A program made the position numbers and the translations under genes. DNA of 64,000 bases from an uncultured Oscillospiraceae bacterium (GTDB lineage Bacteria > Bacillota > Clostridia > Oscillospirales > Ruminococcaceae), in the NCBI GenBank assembly GCA_904397845.1, contig CAJFOX010000005.1:36592-100591 (forward strand), read 5' to 3'. Shown here in pieces: positions 54,739 to 63,185 of this stretch (position 1 is the stretch's first letter; every line of letters begins with the position of its first letter). Below the pieces are notes generated by a model. It was not told the DNA's origin, did no database searches, and saw nothing but the letters and a program-made list of their open reading frames with translations.

Positions 54739-54775
54739 TAAAATGGGCAAAGAATCGTTCTCTGCCCATTTTTTG
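54739..54775. terminator. terminator between the flavin reductase and GNAT genes
   Basis: AAATGGGCA and TGCCCATTT arms with a 13-base loop, followed by a T-run. The flanking A- and T-rich ends allow use in both directions. Confidence 0.7.
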
Positions 54776-54874
54776 TGTTTGGATTTTCTGTAGTATACCC
54801 GTATGGGTTTTTTTGCCTCTTGTTCGCAAATCTTTTGTTACGGAACCGCATTATTTGAAATCGCACAGTGCTTT

Positions 54875-55360
54875 TTACTGATCTTTTTGAAAGGCGATCC
54901 GCTCATCGCCGTTCTCCAGATAGATCGTACCGCAGACCCGGTAGCCGTTTTTTTCCAGCGTTTTCTGCATGGGGATATTGTTCCGATGGGTATCGATGCG
55001 GATATTGCCGCACTGGGCAAAGCACCACGCAAGGCAAAAACTGGCGACGCCATGGGTTCCAGGGGCGGAAGTAATGCGGTGGACAACACCGTAAGGCCGG
55101 TCGTTGAGCCAGTTGCCGCCGGTGATCCGATGATAGTTGGGCTCGTCGCCGACAGCGAAGTAAAAGGTGCCTACGATCTTTCCTTCCCTTACACAGACGT
55201 AACTACCGCCCGCCGCCATATCCGCTTCCAACTGATCGGCGCCGGGGTAGCCGTTGACCCATTGGTTGGGGTTCCCATTTTCTGCCATAAAGCGGCGGGC
55301 CGCTTCATAAAGGGCAAGGACCTCTTCTTTATCTGCCGGGGTTGTGCGCCGGATTTCCAT
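54875..55360 (-). CDS. GNAT family N-acetyltransferase
   Basis: A 161-residue acetyltransferase. The motif region SAPGTHGVASFCLAWCFAQCGNIRIDTHRNNIPMQKTLEKNGYRVCG shows the acetyl-CoA site and the later part of the fold, and the N-terminus is MEIRRTTPADKEEVLALY. The core loop is less conserved than usual (GTHG instead of QxxGxG/A). The substrate is unknown. It lies just after the TrkH/KtrB gene on the same strand. Confidence 0.85.
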   Translation of the reverse strand: MEIRRTTPADKEEVLALYEAARRFMAENGNPNQWVNGYPGADQLEADMAAGGSYVCVREGKIVGTFYFAVGDEPNYHRITGGNWLNDRPYGVVHRITSAPGTHGVASFCLAWCFAQCGNIRIDTHRNNIPMQKTLEKNGYRVCGTIYLENGDERIAFQKDQ

Positions 55361-55380
55361 TTCGACCCCTCCTTATTTTC

Positions 55381-56745
55381 TTATCCTACATTCAGATGGC
55401 CTTCAGGCATAACTTGTTTCCGATTGACTTTGCCTGCGCCGGCCGCCAAAGACAACAGGAGAGAGACGGGGCCGACACGGCCCAGAAACATCGTGGCGGT
55501 TAAAATCAATTTAGAAGGCAGGTTGGCGACAGCAGAGATACCGGAGGTCAGGCCTACGGTGGCGAACGCCGAGGTGGACTCTATCAGCGCGTCTACCGAA
55601 GAAAAGGTTGCGCCGCCATCGTGGGTAGTATAAATAATAACACCGGTGGCCAGCATTACCGCAAGAAATCCGATAAACGTTACGGTCAGCGCTTTATTGA
55701 CGGTTTGCCGCTTAATTTTATGCTTCATAATAATGGTATCATCGTATCCCCGTGCCACCGAGACCGCCGTCATAATCAGAACCACAATGGTAGTTACTTT
55801 AATGCCGCCGCCGGTGGAGCCGGGTGCAGCACCAATGAACATCAAGCCGATAGTAAGAACTTTGCTGAGTTCGTTCATGGAAGCGATATCAATACTGTTG
55901 AAGCCGGCGGTTCGGGTAGTGACCGACTGGAAGAAAGAAGCGTTGAGCTTTTGCCATACAGGAAGATCTCCCATGGTGGCGGGGTTGTTCCACTCCAGCA
56001 GGGCAAATCCAACGGTACCGATTAAAAGGAGAAAAGCAGTGGCAGTCAATACCACCCGGCTGTGTAGACGCAGCCTTTTATTTTTGTGGTAATGCAGCAG
56101 GTCAAACAGCACCATAAAGCCCAGACCGCCGATAATGATAAGAGCGGAAATAACCAGAAGCACATAGCTGCCGTTGTAATGGATCAGGGAAGAGTAGGCC
56201 CCTTCCCGGCCCAGCAGGTCAAAACCCGCATTGCAAAACGCGGAGATGGAAGTAAAAACGGAAATAAAAATGCCTTCTGCCCCGTATCGCGGCACAAAAG
56301 CGGGAAGCAGCAATAGTGCACCGACAGTCTCCACCGCCAATGTGATCCCAACAATCCCCTTGAGCAGCATGGGCGTATCCTCAAAATTAGTGGCGCTGGT
56401 AGATTCCTGGGCCAGCTGCAAGGTACGCAACCCTAATTTTCGCCGGATCAGCAGGTTGAAAAACAGCGTCAGCGTTACCAGGCTCAGTCCGCCTACCTGG
56501 ATCAGGGCCAGAATAACGCCCTGGCCGAAAAAGGTCCAGTGGGTGTAAGTGTCCACTACGACCAGACCGGTTACGCAGGTAGCGGAAGTGGCGGTAAACA
56601 GCGCGTCAAAAAAATTGGTGACCGATCCGTTTTTAGCAGACAGGGGCAGCATTAAAAGCAATGTGCCAGTGATGATAACCCCCAGAAAACTTCCGGCAAT
56701 CACCCGGGCGGGGTTGGCGGACAGGGAAAAATGTTTTTTTGGCAT
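55381..56745 (-). CDS. TrkH/KtrB-family potassium uptake protein
   Basis: A 454-residue membrane protein with eight helices arranged as four membrane-pore-membrane repeats. The filter loops read TSATCVTGLVVVDT, SISAFCNAGFDLLG, VTTRTAGFNSID and STSAFATVGLTSGI, each with the single conserved Gly. The 454-residue size suggests KtrB/TrkI-type. A regulatory RCK partner (KtrA/TrkA) is not in this window; its closest neighbours are a GNAT and a Nudix gene. Confidence 0.92.
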   Translation of the reverse strand: MPKKHFSLSANPARVIAGSFLGVIITGTLLLMLPLSAKNGSVTNFFDALFTATSATCVTGLVVVDTYTHWTFFGQGVILALIQVGGLSLVTLTLFFNLLIRRKLGLRTLQLAQESTSATNFEDTPMLLKGIVGITLAVETVGALLLLPAFVPRYGAEGIFISVFTSISAFCNAGFDLLGREGAYSSLIHYNGSYVLLVISALIIIGGLGFMVLFDLLHYHKNKRLRLHSRVVLTATAFLLLIGTVGFALLEWNNPATMGDLPVWQKLNASFFQSVTTRTAGFNSIDIASMNELSKVLTIGLMFIGAAPGSTGGGIKVTTIVVLIMTAVSVARGYDDTIIMKHKIKRQTVNKALTVTFIGFLAVMLATGVIIYTTHDGGATFSSVDALIESTSAFATVGLTSGISAVANLPSKLILTATMFLGRVGPVSLLLSLAAGAGKVNRKQVMPEGHLNVG

Positions 56746-56773
56746 AGATAATGACGTCCTTTCTTGGAAAAAG

Positions 56774-57187
56774 CTATTCCGGCATTAGAATCTTTTTGGC
56801 TTTGCGAATCAGGTTTTTGTCATTGCGGAAGGTGACCCAGGCGAGAGCCTGCTCAAGGGGGATCCAGCGCGTTTCGCCAATCTCTTCTTCTTGGCGGACC
56901 ACATGGTCGTTTCTGGCATGCCCCAGAAAATAGACCACCTGTTTTTTAACATTGGGCTTTGGGTAGTACTCGACGCTTTGGCGGAAGTCATCCTCCAGGT
57001 CGATATCCAAGCCAGTTTCTTCCTTGACTTCCCGCAGCGCGGTCTGCACTTCGCTTTCCCCTTCCTCCATATGTCCTTTGGGAAAAGACCAATGAGTGCC
57101 GTGCCGGTGTTTGATAAACAAAAGCTCTTTCTGGCCGCTTTGAGTGATGCGGTAGACCAGCGCACCGCAGGATTTTTCCCGCTTCAC
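56774..57187 (-). CDS. Nudix hydrolase, Ap4A-hydrolase-like
   Basis: A 137-residue Nudix protein. The box runs from GHMEEGESEVQTALREVKEETG (about residues 37-58), with the substrate loop HRHGTHWSFPKG before it. That pattern fits the diadenosine-tetraphosphate hydrolase group. The start chosen is GTG 57187 behind AAAGGAGG; the longer frame from 57328 adds a non-conserved hydrophobic N-terminus. Confidence 0.88.
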   Translation of the reverse strand: MKREKSCGALVYRITQSGQKELLFIKHRHGTHWSFPKGHMEEGESEVQTALREVKEETGLDIDLEDDFRQSVEYYPKPNVKKQVVYFLGHARNDHVVRQEEEIGETRWIPLEQALAWVTFRNDKNLIRKAKKILMPE

Positions 57188-57358
57188 AGGAGAACCTCCT
57201 TTTTGCTCTTTGTTCCGCCTGCTGTAAACGGAAACAACGAGATTCCAAAAATGCAGCATACAGAAGTTAATATAGCACATTTTGTTCAGAAAGGAAAGAG
57301 AAAAGAGACAAAAGAGGGATTTTTTCAAAGGGCGATTCCTATGAAAGGAAAACTGTGG

Positions 57359-57364
57359 TATAAT
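57359..57364 (+). promoter_or_regulatory. extended -10 promoter before the CPBP gene
   Basis: TGGTATAAT (TGn plus TATAAT at 57359-57364); no good -35. About 220 bp of leader precede the CPBP gene, with no RNA element I can name. Confidence 0.4.
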
Positions 57365-57585
57365 GACCTCACGCCGCCAGAGAAAAGCGAAGATTTCCAG
57401 CGGCAGAAAGGCTCATGAAATCCTCGCAGGCAAGACCGCCAGATACGGCGGAACGGATCTTTGCCACTGCGAAAACAAAAACTTCCATGACCTTTGTGGC
57501 CGCCCTCTTTTGGGCGCCTGATGACTATGTTGTTCCTGCTGCCTTGAAAGCAGCCTTAATGATGGACAGAAGGAGGAATCGATTT

Positions 57586-58629
57586 ATGACCCCGTATCAA
57601 AATGTACCGCCTATGGGTTCGCAGCCTGGGTATCGCCCGCCGGAAATGCCGCGCCCGCAGCCGAATCCGGCCTACATGGCGGAAAGGCGGCTCCTGCGGC
57701 AGTCGGCCAATTATTTCGGCATTGCGGCGATTTTATATTTTGTGGTGAATATTTCCGCCAGCCTGCTTCTGAGCTTTTTGATTCAGCTGTCATACCAGTT
57801 TACCGGCCGGCAGCTGTTTGGCAATTCGGAAGTCTCCTACTATCTTCTGAACATGGGCGTCTATATTCTGTCCTTTACGGTCGCCTTTGGGTGCTATCTG
57901 CTCTTTTTGAAAATGCCATGGAGGGTTGCGGTTCCGTTTCGGCCGGTGGATTTTGGAACAATGCTGCTCAGTATTCCCGCCAGCTTTGCTCTTTCCGTGA
58001 TAGGTTCTATTTTGACCTCTATTTTATCTTTGCTGTTCGCGGTTACCGGCTATCAGCCGGTAACCAGTGATATCACCACACCGGTGACGCTGCCGGGGTT
58101 GGTGCTGTATTTTATCCTGCTTGCGGTGCTTCCACCGGTTTTTGAGGAGATTGCGTTCCGTGGGATCCTCATGCAGTCGCTGCGCCGTTTTGGCGACGGG
58201 TTCGCGCTGTTGATATCGGCGCTGCTGTTCGGCCTGTTTCATCTGAACATGGTACAGGCCCCTTACGCGTTCCTGCTGGGGCTTTGGTTTGGCTATCTGG
58301 TGCTGCGTACCGGATCGTTGCGGATTTCCATGGTGCTGCATGCCTGCATCAATCTGTCTGCCGGTGTTATGAGTATCCTGATGAACGGGATGGGAGAGGA
58401 TATGCTTGTCCTGGTCAATCTGATTTATATTGTATTCTGGATCACCACAGGGGTAGCGTCGGTGCTGTTTTTGATTTTGCGTACCCGCGGCCCCTTGGGG
58501 CTGTATCCTGCTCAGACTTGGATGCGCACCGGCCAGAAAGTGGGGGTGTATTTCTCATCGGTGGCGATGATTGTTGCGCTGCTGGCCATTTTCTTCTTTA
58601 TGATCCAGAACTTTGTGAGGGTGGCATGA
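57586..58629 (+). CDS. CPBP family intramembrane glutamic protease
   Basis: A 347-residue membrane protein with a proline-rich N-terminus (about 1-40) and about eight membrane segments. The Abi/CPBP motifs are FEEIAFRG (EExxxR, about residues 186-193), the FxxxH-type FGLFHLN, and a later H in VLHACINLSAG. These are the catalytic Glu and His residues. ATG 57586 has AAGGAGG upstream; the longer frame from 57415 is not supported. The gene overlaps tadA by 4 bp. Confidence 0.9.
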   Translation: MTPYQNVPPMGSQPGYRPPEMPRPQPNPAYMAERRLLRQSANYFGIAAILYFVVNISASLLLSFLIQLSYQFTGRQLFGNSEVSYYLLNMGVYILSFTVAFGCYLLFLKMPWRVAVPFRPVDFGTMLLSIPASFALSVIGSILTSILSLLFAVTGYQPVTSDITTPVTLPGLVLYFILLAVLPPVFEEIAFRGILMQSLRRFGDGFALLISALLFGLFHLNMVQAPYAFLLGLWFGYLVLRTGSLRISMVLHACINLSAGVMSILMNGMGEDMLVLVNLIYIVFWITTGVASVLFLILRTRGPLGLYPAQTWMRTGQKVGVYFSSVAMIVALLAIFFFMIQNFVRVA

Positions 58630-59087
58630 GCGGAGAAACCATGCACGAGCGGTATATGCGTTTGGCTTTGGAAGAGGCCAGAGAAGCGGAGCGGTTGGGG
58701 GAAATCCCCGTAGGCGCAGTGGTGGTCTGGCGCGGGGAGGTGCTGGGCCGCGGCCATAATCTGCGCCAAACTAGACATAGTGCTTTGGCCCACGCGGAGG
58801 TGCTGGCCATTGAAGCGGCCTGCCGCCGCATCGGCGATTGGCGGCTGGATGGATGCGATCTGTATGTGACGCTGGAACCCTGCGTGATGTGTGCAGGAGC
58901 AATTCTCAACAGCCGGATCAGCCGGGTGTTCTATGGCGCGGCGGATCCACGGGAGGGGGCGGTGTGCGGTATGTTGCGCCTGTTTGACTTGCCCTACGGC
59001 AACCGCCCCGATTACGAAGGCGGCGTGCTGGCCCAGGAATGTGCAGGGCTGATATCCGCTTTTTTTGCCGGGAAGCGAAAAAAATAA
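58626..59087 (+). CDS. tadA: tRNA-specific adenosine deaminase
   Basis: Deaminates the wobble adenosine of tRNA-Arg to inosine. The 153-residue product has the zinc site HAEV and PCVMC, with the catalytic Glu in HAE, plus N-terminal MRLALEEAREAERLGEIPVGAV typical of TadA. It starts with ATGA overlapping the CPBP stop, so translation is coupled. No dnaX or ffs RNA follows, unlike in many Firmicutes. Confidence 0.96.
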   Translation: MSGETMHERYMRLALEEAREAERLGEIPVGAVVVWRGEVLGRGHNLRQTRHSALAHAEVLAIEAACRRIGDWRLDGCDLYVTLEPCVMCAGAILNSRISRVFYGAADPREGAVCGMLRLFDLPYGNRPDYEGGVLAQECAGLISAFFAGKRKK

Positions 59088-59185
59088 ATGGAAATCCTTT
59101 TCTTTTTCCTGTTGGATGGCTTCAGTAGTTTTTGTTAAAAGAATATTTTGGAAAATAATTTTCATTTTTATTCTAAAACAAGATG

Positions 59186-59204
59186 TTGTTCACAATTTGT
59201 TCAC
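59186..59204 (+). promoter_or_regulatory. phased direct repeat upstream of the sRNA promoter
   Basis: TTGTTCAC occurs at 59186-59193 and 59197-59204, exactly 11 bp apart, just upstream of an extended -10 box with a poor -35. This arrangement fits an activator binding site. Confidence 0.45.
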
Positions 59205-59221
59205 CAATTTATAACCTCTTA

Positions 59222-59230
59222 TGATATAAT
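59222..59230 (+). promoter_or_regulatory. extended -10 promoter of a candidate small RNA
   Basis: TGATATAAT carries TGn and a perfect TATAAT (59225-59230). The -35 region is weak. Transcription would begin near 59237. Confidence 0.6.
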
Positions 59231-59235
59231 AAAGG

Positions 59236-59336
59236 ACAGGAAACTGTATTGTACTGTTTCCGGTCAATCCCCCCTCCTTTATCATTATTTCTTCTTTTTT
59301 CATTTGCCCGCAGGCCCGTTGCCTGCGATTTTTTTT
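59236..59336 (+). ncRNA. candidate small RNA with a Shine-Dalgarno-complementary motif
   Basis: About 100 bases lie between a promoter and a terminator and contain no ORF. The 5' part folds into a hairpin (GACAGGAAAC with GTTTCCGGTC, 59235-59265). An unpaired stretch follows with CCCCCCTCCTTT (59269-59280), complementary to AAAGGAGGG, the ribosome binding site used by many genes here. It ends in a GC-rich terminator (CGCAGG/GCCTGCG, T8). This is the build of a trans-acting regulator of translation. Expression is untested. Confidence 0.6.
59310..59336 (+). terminator. terminator of the candidate small RNA
   Basis: CGCAGG and CCTGCG arms around CCCGTTG, followed by ATTTTTTTT. Confidence 0.75.
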
Positions 59337-59363
59337 GCTCAGATTTCCACTTTCTCCACTGAA

Positions 59364-59491
59364 ATTTCCACAAAGAATTTTTGGCTTTTATGGGAAAAAT
59401 CAGAGATTTTTTGTTTTTAATCGTATTTTATGTGGAAAAGTATTTCTTCTTATTTTTAAATCGTTGAAAGATTTGTGGAAAATGTGGAAAT
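59364..59491. repeat. cluster of four DnaA-type boxes
   Basis: ATTTCCACA (59364-59372), TGTGGAAAA (59431-59439), TGTGGAAAA (59474-59482) and the abutting TGTGGAAAT (59483-59491). Two are exact reverse complements of TTTTCCACA, the box that occurs at the origin in this window. The surrounding 130 bp is AT-rich and without genes. Confidence 0.5.
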
Positions 59492-59523
59492 ACAAAATCA
59501 TTTGCAAAAGTATTACGAAATGT

Positions 59524-59562
59524 AAAAAACCGCCTCTTCCAGCTGGAAAAAGGCGGTTTTTT
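59524..59562. terminator. terminator between the sRNA region and the minus-strand gene
   Basis: AAAAAACCGCCT...TCCAGCTGGA...AGGCGGTTTTTT forms a long stem usable in both directions, just after the stop of the next minus-strand gene. Confidence 0.88.
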
Positions 59563-59571
59563 CTCGATCAA

Positions 59572-60072
59572 TTAAAAATAACAACAGAATTCACCGGCAA
59601 AAGGAGAGGGGGACTGGGAATCTGGATAGAAAAAAACAGTCGAATATTGTTCACAGTTTTGTAAATATTCCAAAAAGGAAAGCAAAGCCTGCGCGGAATC
59701 GGTGGAAACAGAAAAACTGACAGCGTTATAGGAAAACCAGATCTTTTCGATTTGCATATCGCGGGGCAAATGCTGGATCAATCCCCACAATCCGTCGATA
59801 TCGTAAGTGGGCAGAAAATCAAAGGCGATCGCGCTGTCCAAAAAGGCGATGGAATAATCGTAGATGATCTGATAGGTTTTTTTCTCAAATAAAAGCTGAT
59901 TGGCAGAGCGGATTTCTTCTCCGGTCTGCAAAAGGATTTCCTTGGCCTTGGGTCCGCCGTGGCTATCCAGCAGGGCATTTGCGCAGAGGCTTCCGCTCCA
60001 AAGCAATACCAGCGCCAAAACCGGCGGCAGCAGAATACGCAGCCAAAAAGGCAATTTTCTTTTTTCAGCCAT
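59572..60072 (-). CDS. single-pass membrane protein of unknown function
   Basis: A 166-residue protein with a basic N-terminus (MAEKRKLPFW), one membrane segment (about 10-32) and an external domain of about 130 residues. No known family is recognised; the layout is somewhat like pilus assembly (PilN/PilO-type) proteins, but no such genes are near. GAAGGGGGG lies upstream of the ATG. It follows rsmE on the same strand. A frame open to 60258 overlaps rsmE and is not supported. Confidence 0.6.
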   Translation of the reverse strand: MAEKRKLPFWLRILLPPVLALVLLWSGSLCANALLDSHGGPKAKEILLQTGEEIRSANQLLFEKKTYQIIYDYSIAFLDSAIAFDFLPTYDIDGLWGLIQHLPRDMQIEKIWFSYNAVSFSVSTDSAQALLSFLEYLQNCEQYSTVFFYPDSQSPSPFAGEFCCYF

Positions 60073-60103
60073 AGGCGCCCCCCTTCCCTGCCCGGCGGCA
60101 ACA

Positions 60104-60826
60104 TTAAAAATTATCGGTTTCGTATAGGATTGCGGACAAAGCGGCCAGCGGCGCCGTTTCACACCGCAAAATCCGGTTCCCCAGACTGACGCAGACCGCT
60201 CCGGACTCTTGGGCCAAGCGCGCTTCTTCCGGGGAAAAGCCGCCTTCGGCACCCACAAAAATCCCGATCTGTTTTGCCGGAGCGCGCAGGGACTCTTTTA
60301 ATGGCAGGCCGCCCTTTTCGTAAAAAAATAACCCCTTTTCCATCTTCCCCAATGCACGTGCTGCTTCGGAAAAGCGCATCAGCGGGCATACAGCGGGGAT
60401 CCGGCCCCGGCCGCACTGCTTAGAAGCTTCAACGGCGATTTTTTGCCAGCGGGCCAGCTTTTTGTCCATGGATTTTTCGTCGGGGCGGGAAATACACCGC
60501 TCGGTGAGCACCGGCACAATCTCGCTTGCACCCAGTTCTACGGCTTTTTGCAGGATCCATTCCATTTTATCCCCTTTGGGCAGCGCTTGGAACAGCCGGA
60601 TAAAAACCGACGGCTCCGTTTGGGATGGATGCCGGGAGAGGATTTCTACTGTAGCTGTCTGACCATCGGCCTGCCGCAGTACCCCGTTGTAGTCGTTGCC
60701 GGCCCCATCGCAGAGAACGAGCGTTTCACCCGCCGACATCCGCAGCGAGCGGCAAATATGCCGGGCGTCCTCCCCAGTGAGAGTGATGAAATCCCCGGCA
60801 GGCGGGTCGATGTAAAATCTCGGCAT
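60104..60826 (-). CDS. rsmE: 16S rRNA m3U1498 methyltransferase
   Basis: A 240-residue SPOUT-class methyltransferase. The N-terminal PUA-like part (MPRFYIDPPAGDFITLTGEDARHI) and the C-terminal knot IGIFVGAEGGFSPEE...SLGNRILRCETAPLAALSAI are diagnostic. The ATG at 60826 has GGAGG upstream; the frame is open back to 61003 inside prmA. It is 2 bp from the prmA stop, so the two are one operon. Confidence 0.96.
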   Translation of the reverse strand: MPRFYIDPPAGDFITLTGEDARHICRSLRMSAGETLVLCDGAGNDYNGVLRQADGQTATVEILSRHPSQTEPSVFIRLFQALPKGDKMEWILQKAVELGASEIVPVLTERCISRPDEKSMDKKLARWQKIAVEASKQCGRGRIPAVCPLMRFSEAARALGKMEKGLFFYEKGGLPLKESLRAPAKQIGIFVGAEGGFSPEEARLAQESGAVCVSLGNRILRCETAPLAALSAILYETDNF

Positions 60827-60828
60827 AG

Positions 60829-61782
60829 CTATTCCTCCGCAAATTGGCAACGAAGCGCCACCCATCCGTCTTCCTCCCGGCGGTCGATAATGTACATGCC
60901 GCAGTCCCGGATGGCTTTTTCTACCTCTACTGAACGCTCGTCGATAATACCGGAGGCCAGGAAATATCCGCCCGGCTGGAGAAACCGCCGAAGGGACGGG
61001 CACAGGCGAATGATCACATCTGCTACGATGTTGGCGCAGATCACGTCGTACTGGCCGCTGATCTTATCGGTCAGGTCGCCCTGCACAAAATGGGTGCGAT
61101 CCGCCGCCTGATTGAGGGCAGCATTTTCCCCGGCGATTTTGACCGCAAGCTCGTCAATATCCACCCCATCGGCGTGGGAAGCTCCCAGCAGCACGCTGCA
61201 AACGGCTAGGATGCCGCTGCCACAGCCCACATCCAAAACAGTGCAGCCTGGAGTGATGGACTGCTCCAAAAGCTCCATGCACAGGCGTGTAGTGGCATGG
61301 GTGCCGGTGCCGAAGGCCATGCCCGGATCCAGCCGCAGGATGATATCGTCTGCCTGTTTTTCATAATCCTCCCAAGAGGGGACGACGACTAATCGGCGGC
61401 CTACCCGCAGCGGCTTATAATATTGTTTCCAGTTGTTTTCCCAATCTTCTTCCAGCAGGTTTTCGCAGGAAATCTCCAGACGGCCCATGCGGCCCTGGGA
61501 ATCAGCGGATTTGAGCGTGCGCACCATGGAGGATACCGCAGCCAGTGTTTGGGCGCCCTGGGCATTTTTCGGCAGATAGACGATGACCCGGGTCTCTGCG
61601 TCCTTCAGGCCCATCAGGCTATCGTCCACATAATCCCAATGAGGGGTTGTTTCCTCCAGAAATTCCTGAAAGTCCAGAGCGTCCTCCACGGCAAATCCGT
61701 TAATCCCTATTTCCAAAAGTTTTCCGCATAAAAGCTCTACTCCTTCCGTGGAGGTGTAGATAGAAACTTCGGTCCACTCCAT
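60829..61782 (-). CDS. prmA: ribosomal protein L11 methyltransferase
   Basis: Trimethylates ribosomal protein L11. The 317-residue product has an N-terminal recognition domain and the SAM site MAFGTGTHATTRLCMELLE, then VLDVGCGSGILAV. NIVADVI marks the catalytic region (normally NILA). prmA-rsmE is a conserved pair. The ATG follows GAAAGGCGGGA. Confidence 0.95.
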   Translation of the reverse strand: MEWTEVSIYTSTEGVELLCGKLLEIGINGFAVEDALDFQEFLEETTPHWDYVDDSLMGLKDAETRVIVYLPKNAQGAQTLAAVSSMVRTLKSADSQGRMGRLEISCENLLEEDWENNWKQYYKPLRVGRRLVVVPSWEDYEKQADDIILRLDPGMAFGTGTHATTRLCMELLEQSITPGCTVLDVGCGSGILAVCSVLLGASHADGVDIDELAVKIAGENAALNQAADRTHFVQGDLTDKISGQYDVICANIVADVIIRLCPSLRRFLQPGGYFLASGIIDERSVEVEKAIRDCGMYIIDRREEDGWVALRCQFAEE

Positions 61783-61874
61783 TTTAAGATCCCGCCTTTC
61801 CCTTTTCCAATACCTGTTTATTATACACGCAAAGCGGCACCGGGTAAAGGGGAGGATTTGGATGCGGTTTTCAA

Positions 61875-61903
61875 TTGTGACAGGAAAGAAAAGATGCTAA
61901 AAT
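61875..61903 (+). promoter_or_regulatory. promoter of the threonine aldolase gene
   Basis: TTGTGA (61875-61880) and TAAAAT (61898-61903), 17-bp spacer, about 24 bp before the gene. Confidence 0.6.
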
Positions 61904-61926
61904 AGGAAAAAGAAGGGGGAGAAGCA

Positions 61927-62964
61927 ATGCTTTCTTTTGTCAACGATTATTCACAAGGCGCTCATGAACAGATTCTGCGCCGATTGGCGGAAACCAATTT
62001 GGAGCCTCTGCCAGGATATGGCGCCGACCGCTACTGCCAGAGCGCAAAAGAAAAGATCCGCCTGGCCTGTAAAAGCCCGGCGGCAGATGTATTTTTCCTG
62101 ACTGGCGGGACACAGGCCAACGCGGTAGTCATCGCCGCACTGCTGGATGCTTTCGAAGGGGTTATCGCAGCGGATACCGGCCATATCAGCGTCCATGAAG
62201 CCGGCGCTATTGAACGGACCGGGCACAAAGTGCTGACTTTGCCTCACCATGAGGGGAAGATCTGTGCTGCCGGGCTGGAAACGTTCCTATGCAGGTTCTG
62301 GAAAGATGGCAACCGCGAGCATATGGTTTTTCCAGGGATGGTTTATCTGTCCCATCCAACGGAGTACGGTACTTTATACAGCAAAGAGGAACTGGAGGCG
62401 ATCTCCACTGTTTGCCGGGCATATCAGATCCCTCTTTATCTGGATGGAGCAAGGCTGGGTTATGGCCTGGCCAGCCCTCAAACGGATGTAACACTGCCAG
62501 ATATTGCCGCCTATTGCGACGCATTTTACATCGGCGGCACAAAGGTTGGAGCGTTATGCGGGGAAGCAGTGGTCTTTCCCCGCGGCAATGCGCCCAAGCA
62601 TTTTGTGACGATTGTGAAACAGCAGGGAGCACTGCTGGCCAAAGGCCGGCTGCTGGGGATTCAGTTCGATACGCTGTTTACCGACCGGCTGTACTGGCGC
62701 ATTGGGGAGCAGGGAATCGAAATGGCCCGAAAGCTGGTAAAGGCGCTGGAGGATACGGGCTACCCATTCTATCTCAAATCGCCGACCAACCAGCAGTTTG
62801 TGATCCTGGAAAACCGGCAGATGGAGCGGCTGGCCCGGCAGGTGTCTTTCAGTTTTTGGGAAACGCTGGATGAAAATCATACCGTGGTGCGGTTTGCCAC
62901 CAGCTGGGCTACCCGCCCAGAGGAAATAGAAGCGCTGCGGGAGATTTTGGCGAAGGAAGCATAG
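61927..62964 (+). CDS. low-specificity L-threonine aldolase-like enzyme
   Basis: A 345-residue PLP enzyme of the beta-eliminating lyase family, probably splitting threonine or allo-threonine to glycine and acetaldehyde. It shows FLTGGTQANAVVI, HISVHEAGAIE, LYLDGARLGYGL and the PLP lysine in FYIGGTKVGALCGEA (about residue 202). AGGGGGAGAA lies before the ATG. The plus-strand frame is separate from prmA by a divergent promoter region. Confidence 0.9.
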   Translation: MLSFVNDYSQGAHEQILRRLAETNLEPLPGYGADRYCQSAKEKIRLACKSPAADVFFLTGGTQANAVVIAALLDAFEGVIAADTGHISVHEAGAIERTGHKVLTLPHHEGKICAAGLETFLCRFWKDGNREHMVFPGMVYLSHPTEYGTLYSKEELEAISTVCRAYQIPLYLDGARLGYGLASPQTDVTLPDIAAYCDAFYIGGTKVGALCGEAVVFPRGNAPKHFVTIVKQQGALLAKGRLLGIQFDTLFTDRLYWRIGEQGIEMARKLVKALEDTGYPFYLKSPTNQQFVILENRQMERLARQVSFSFWETLDENHTVVRFATSWATRPEEIEALREILAKEA

Positions 62965-63049
62965 CGGCGATACGGGGAACAAGCAAATCTTTTGGGAAGA
63001 AAGAATAACGCAGAGATTCCGCCAGATTGGCAGCGACCGCTTTTTCCTC

Positions 63050-63078
63050 TTGCATTCACTGCCGCAAATGGTTACAAT
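63050..63078 (+). promoter_or_regulatory. queT promoter
   Basis: TTGCAT (63050-63055) and TACAAT (63073-63078) with a 17-bp spacer, about 110 bp before queT. Confidence 0.72.
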
Positions 63079-63126
63079 GGAAAGGCCGCGTTTGGCCGCC
63101 TTTTTAAGGGTGCGCCAAAATCTACC

Positions 63127-63172
63127 CGGGCAGTCAGTCGCAAGAACCTGACTATAAATAAAAACTACGAGA
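63127..63172 (+). promoter_or_regulatory. possible preQ1-class riboswitch before queT
   Basis: A short 5-bp stem (AGTCA/TGACT) encloses a 12-base loop and is followed by an A-rich tail (ATAAATAAAAACTACG) running into the ribosome binding site. This is the size and order of a preQ1-I element, and QueT genes often carry one. The loop sequence does not match the consensus well. Confidence 0.38.
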
Positions 63173-63185
63173 GGAAAAAGAAAAT

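Noticed and set aside
59186..59204. TTGTTCAC repeats read as a Rex site
   Set aside because: They are direct, not inverted, repeats.
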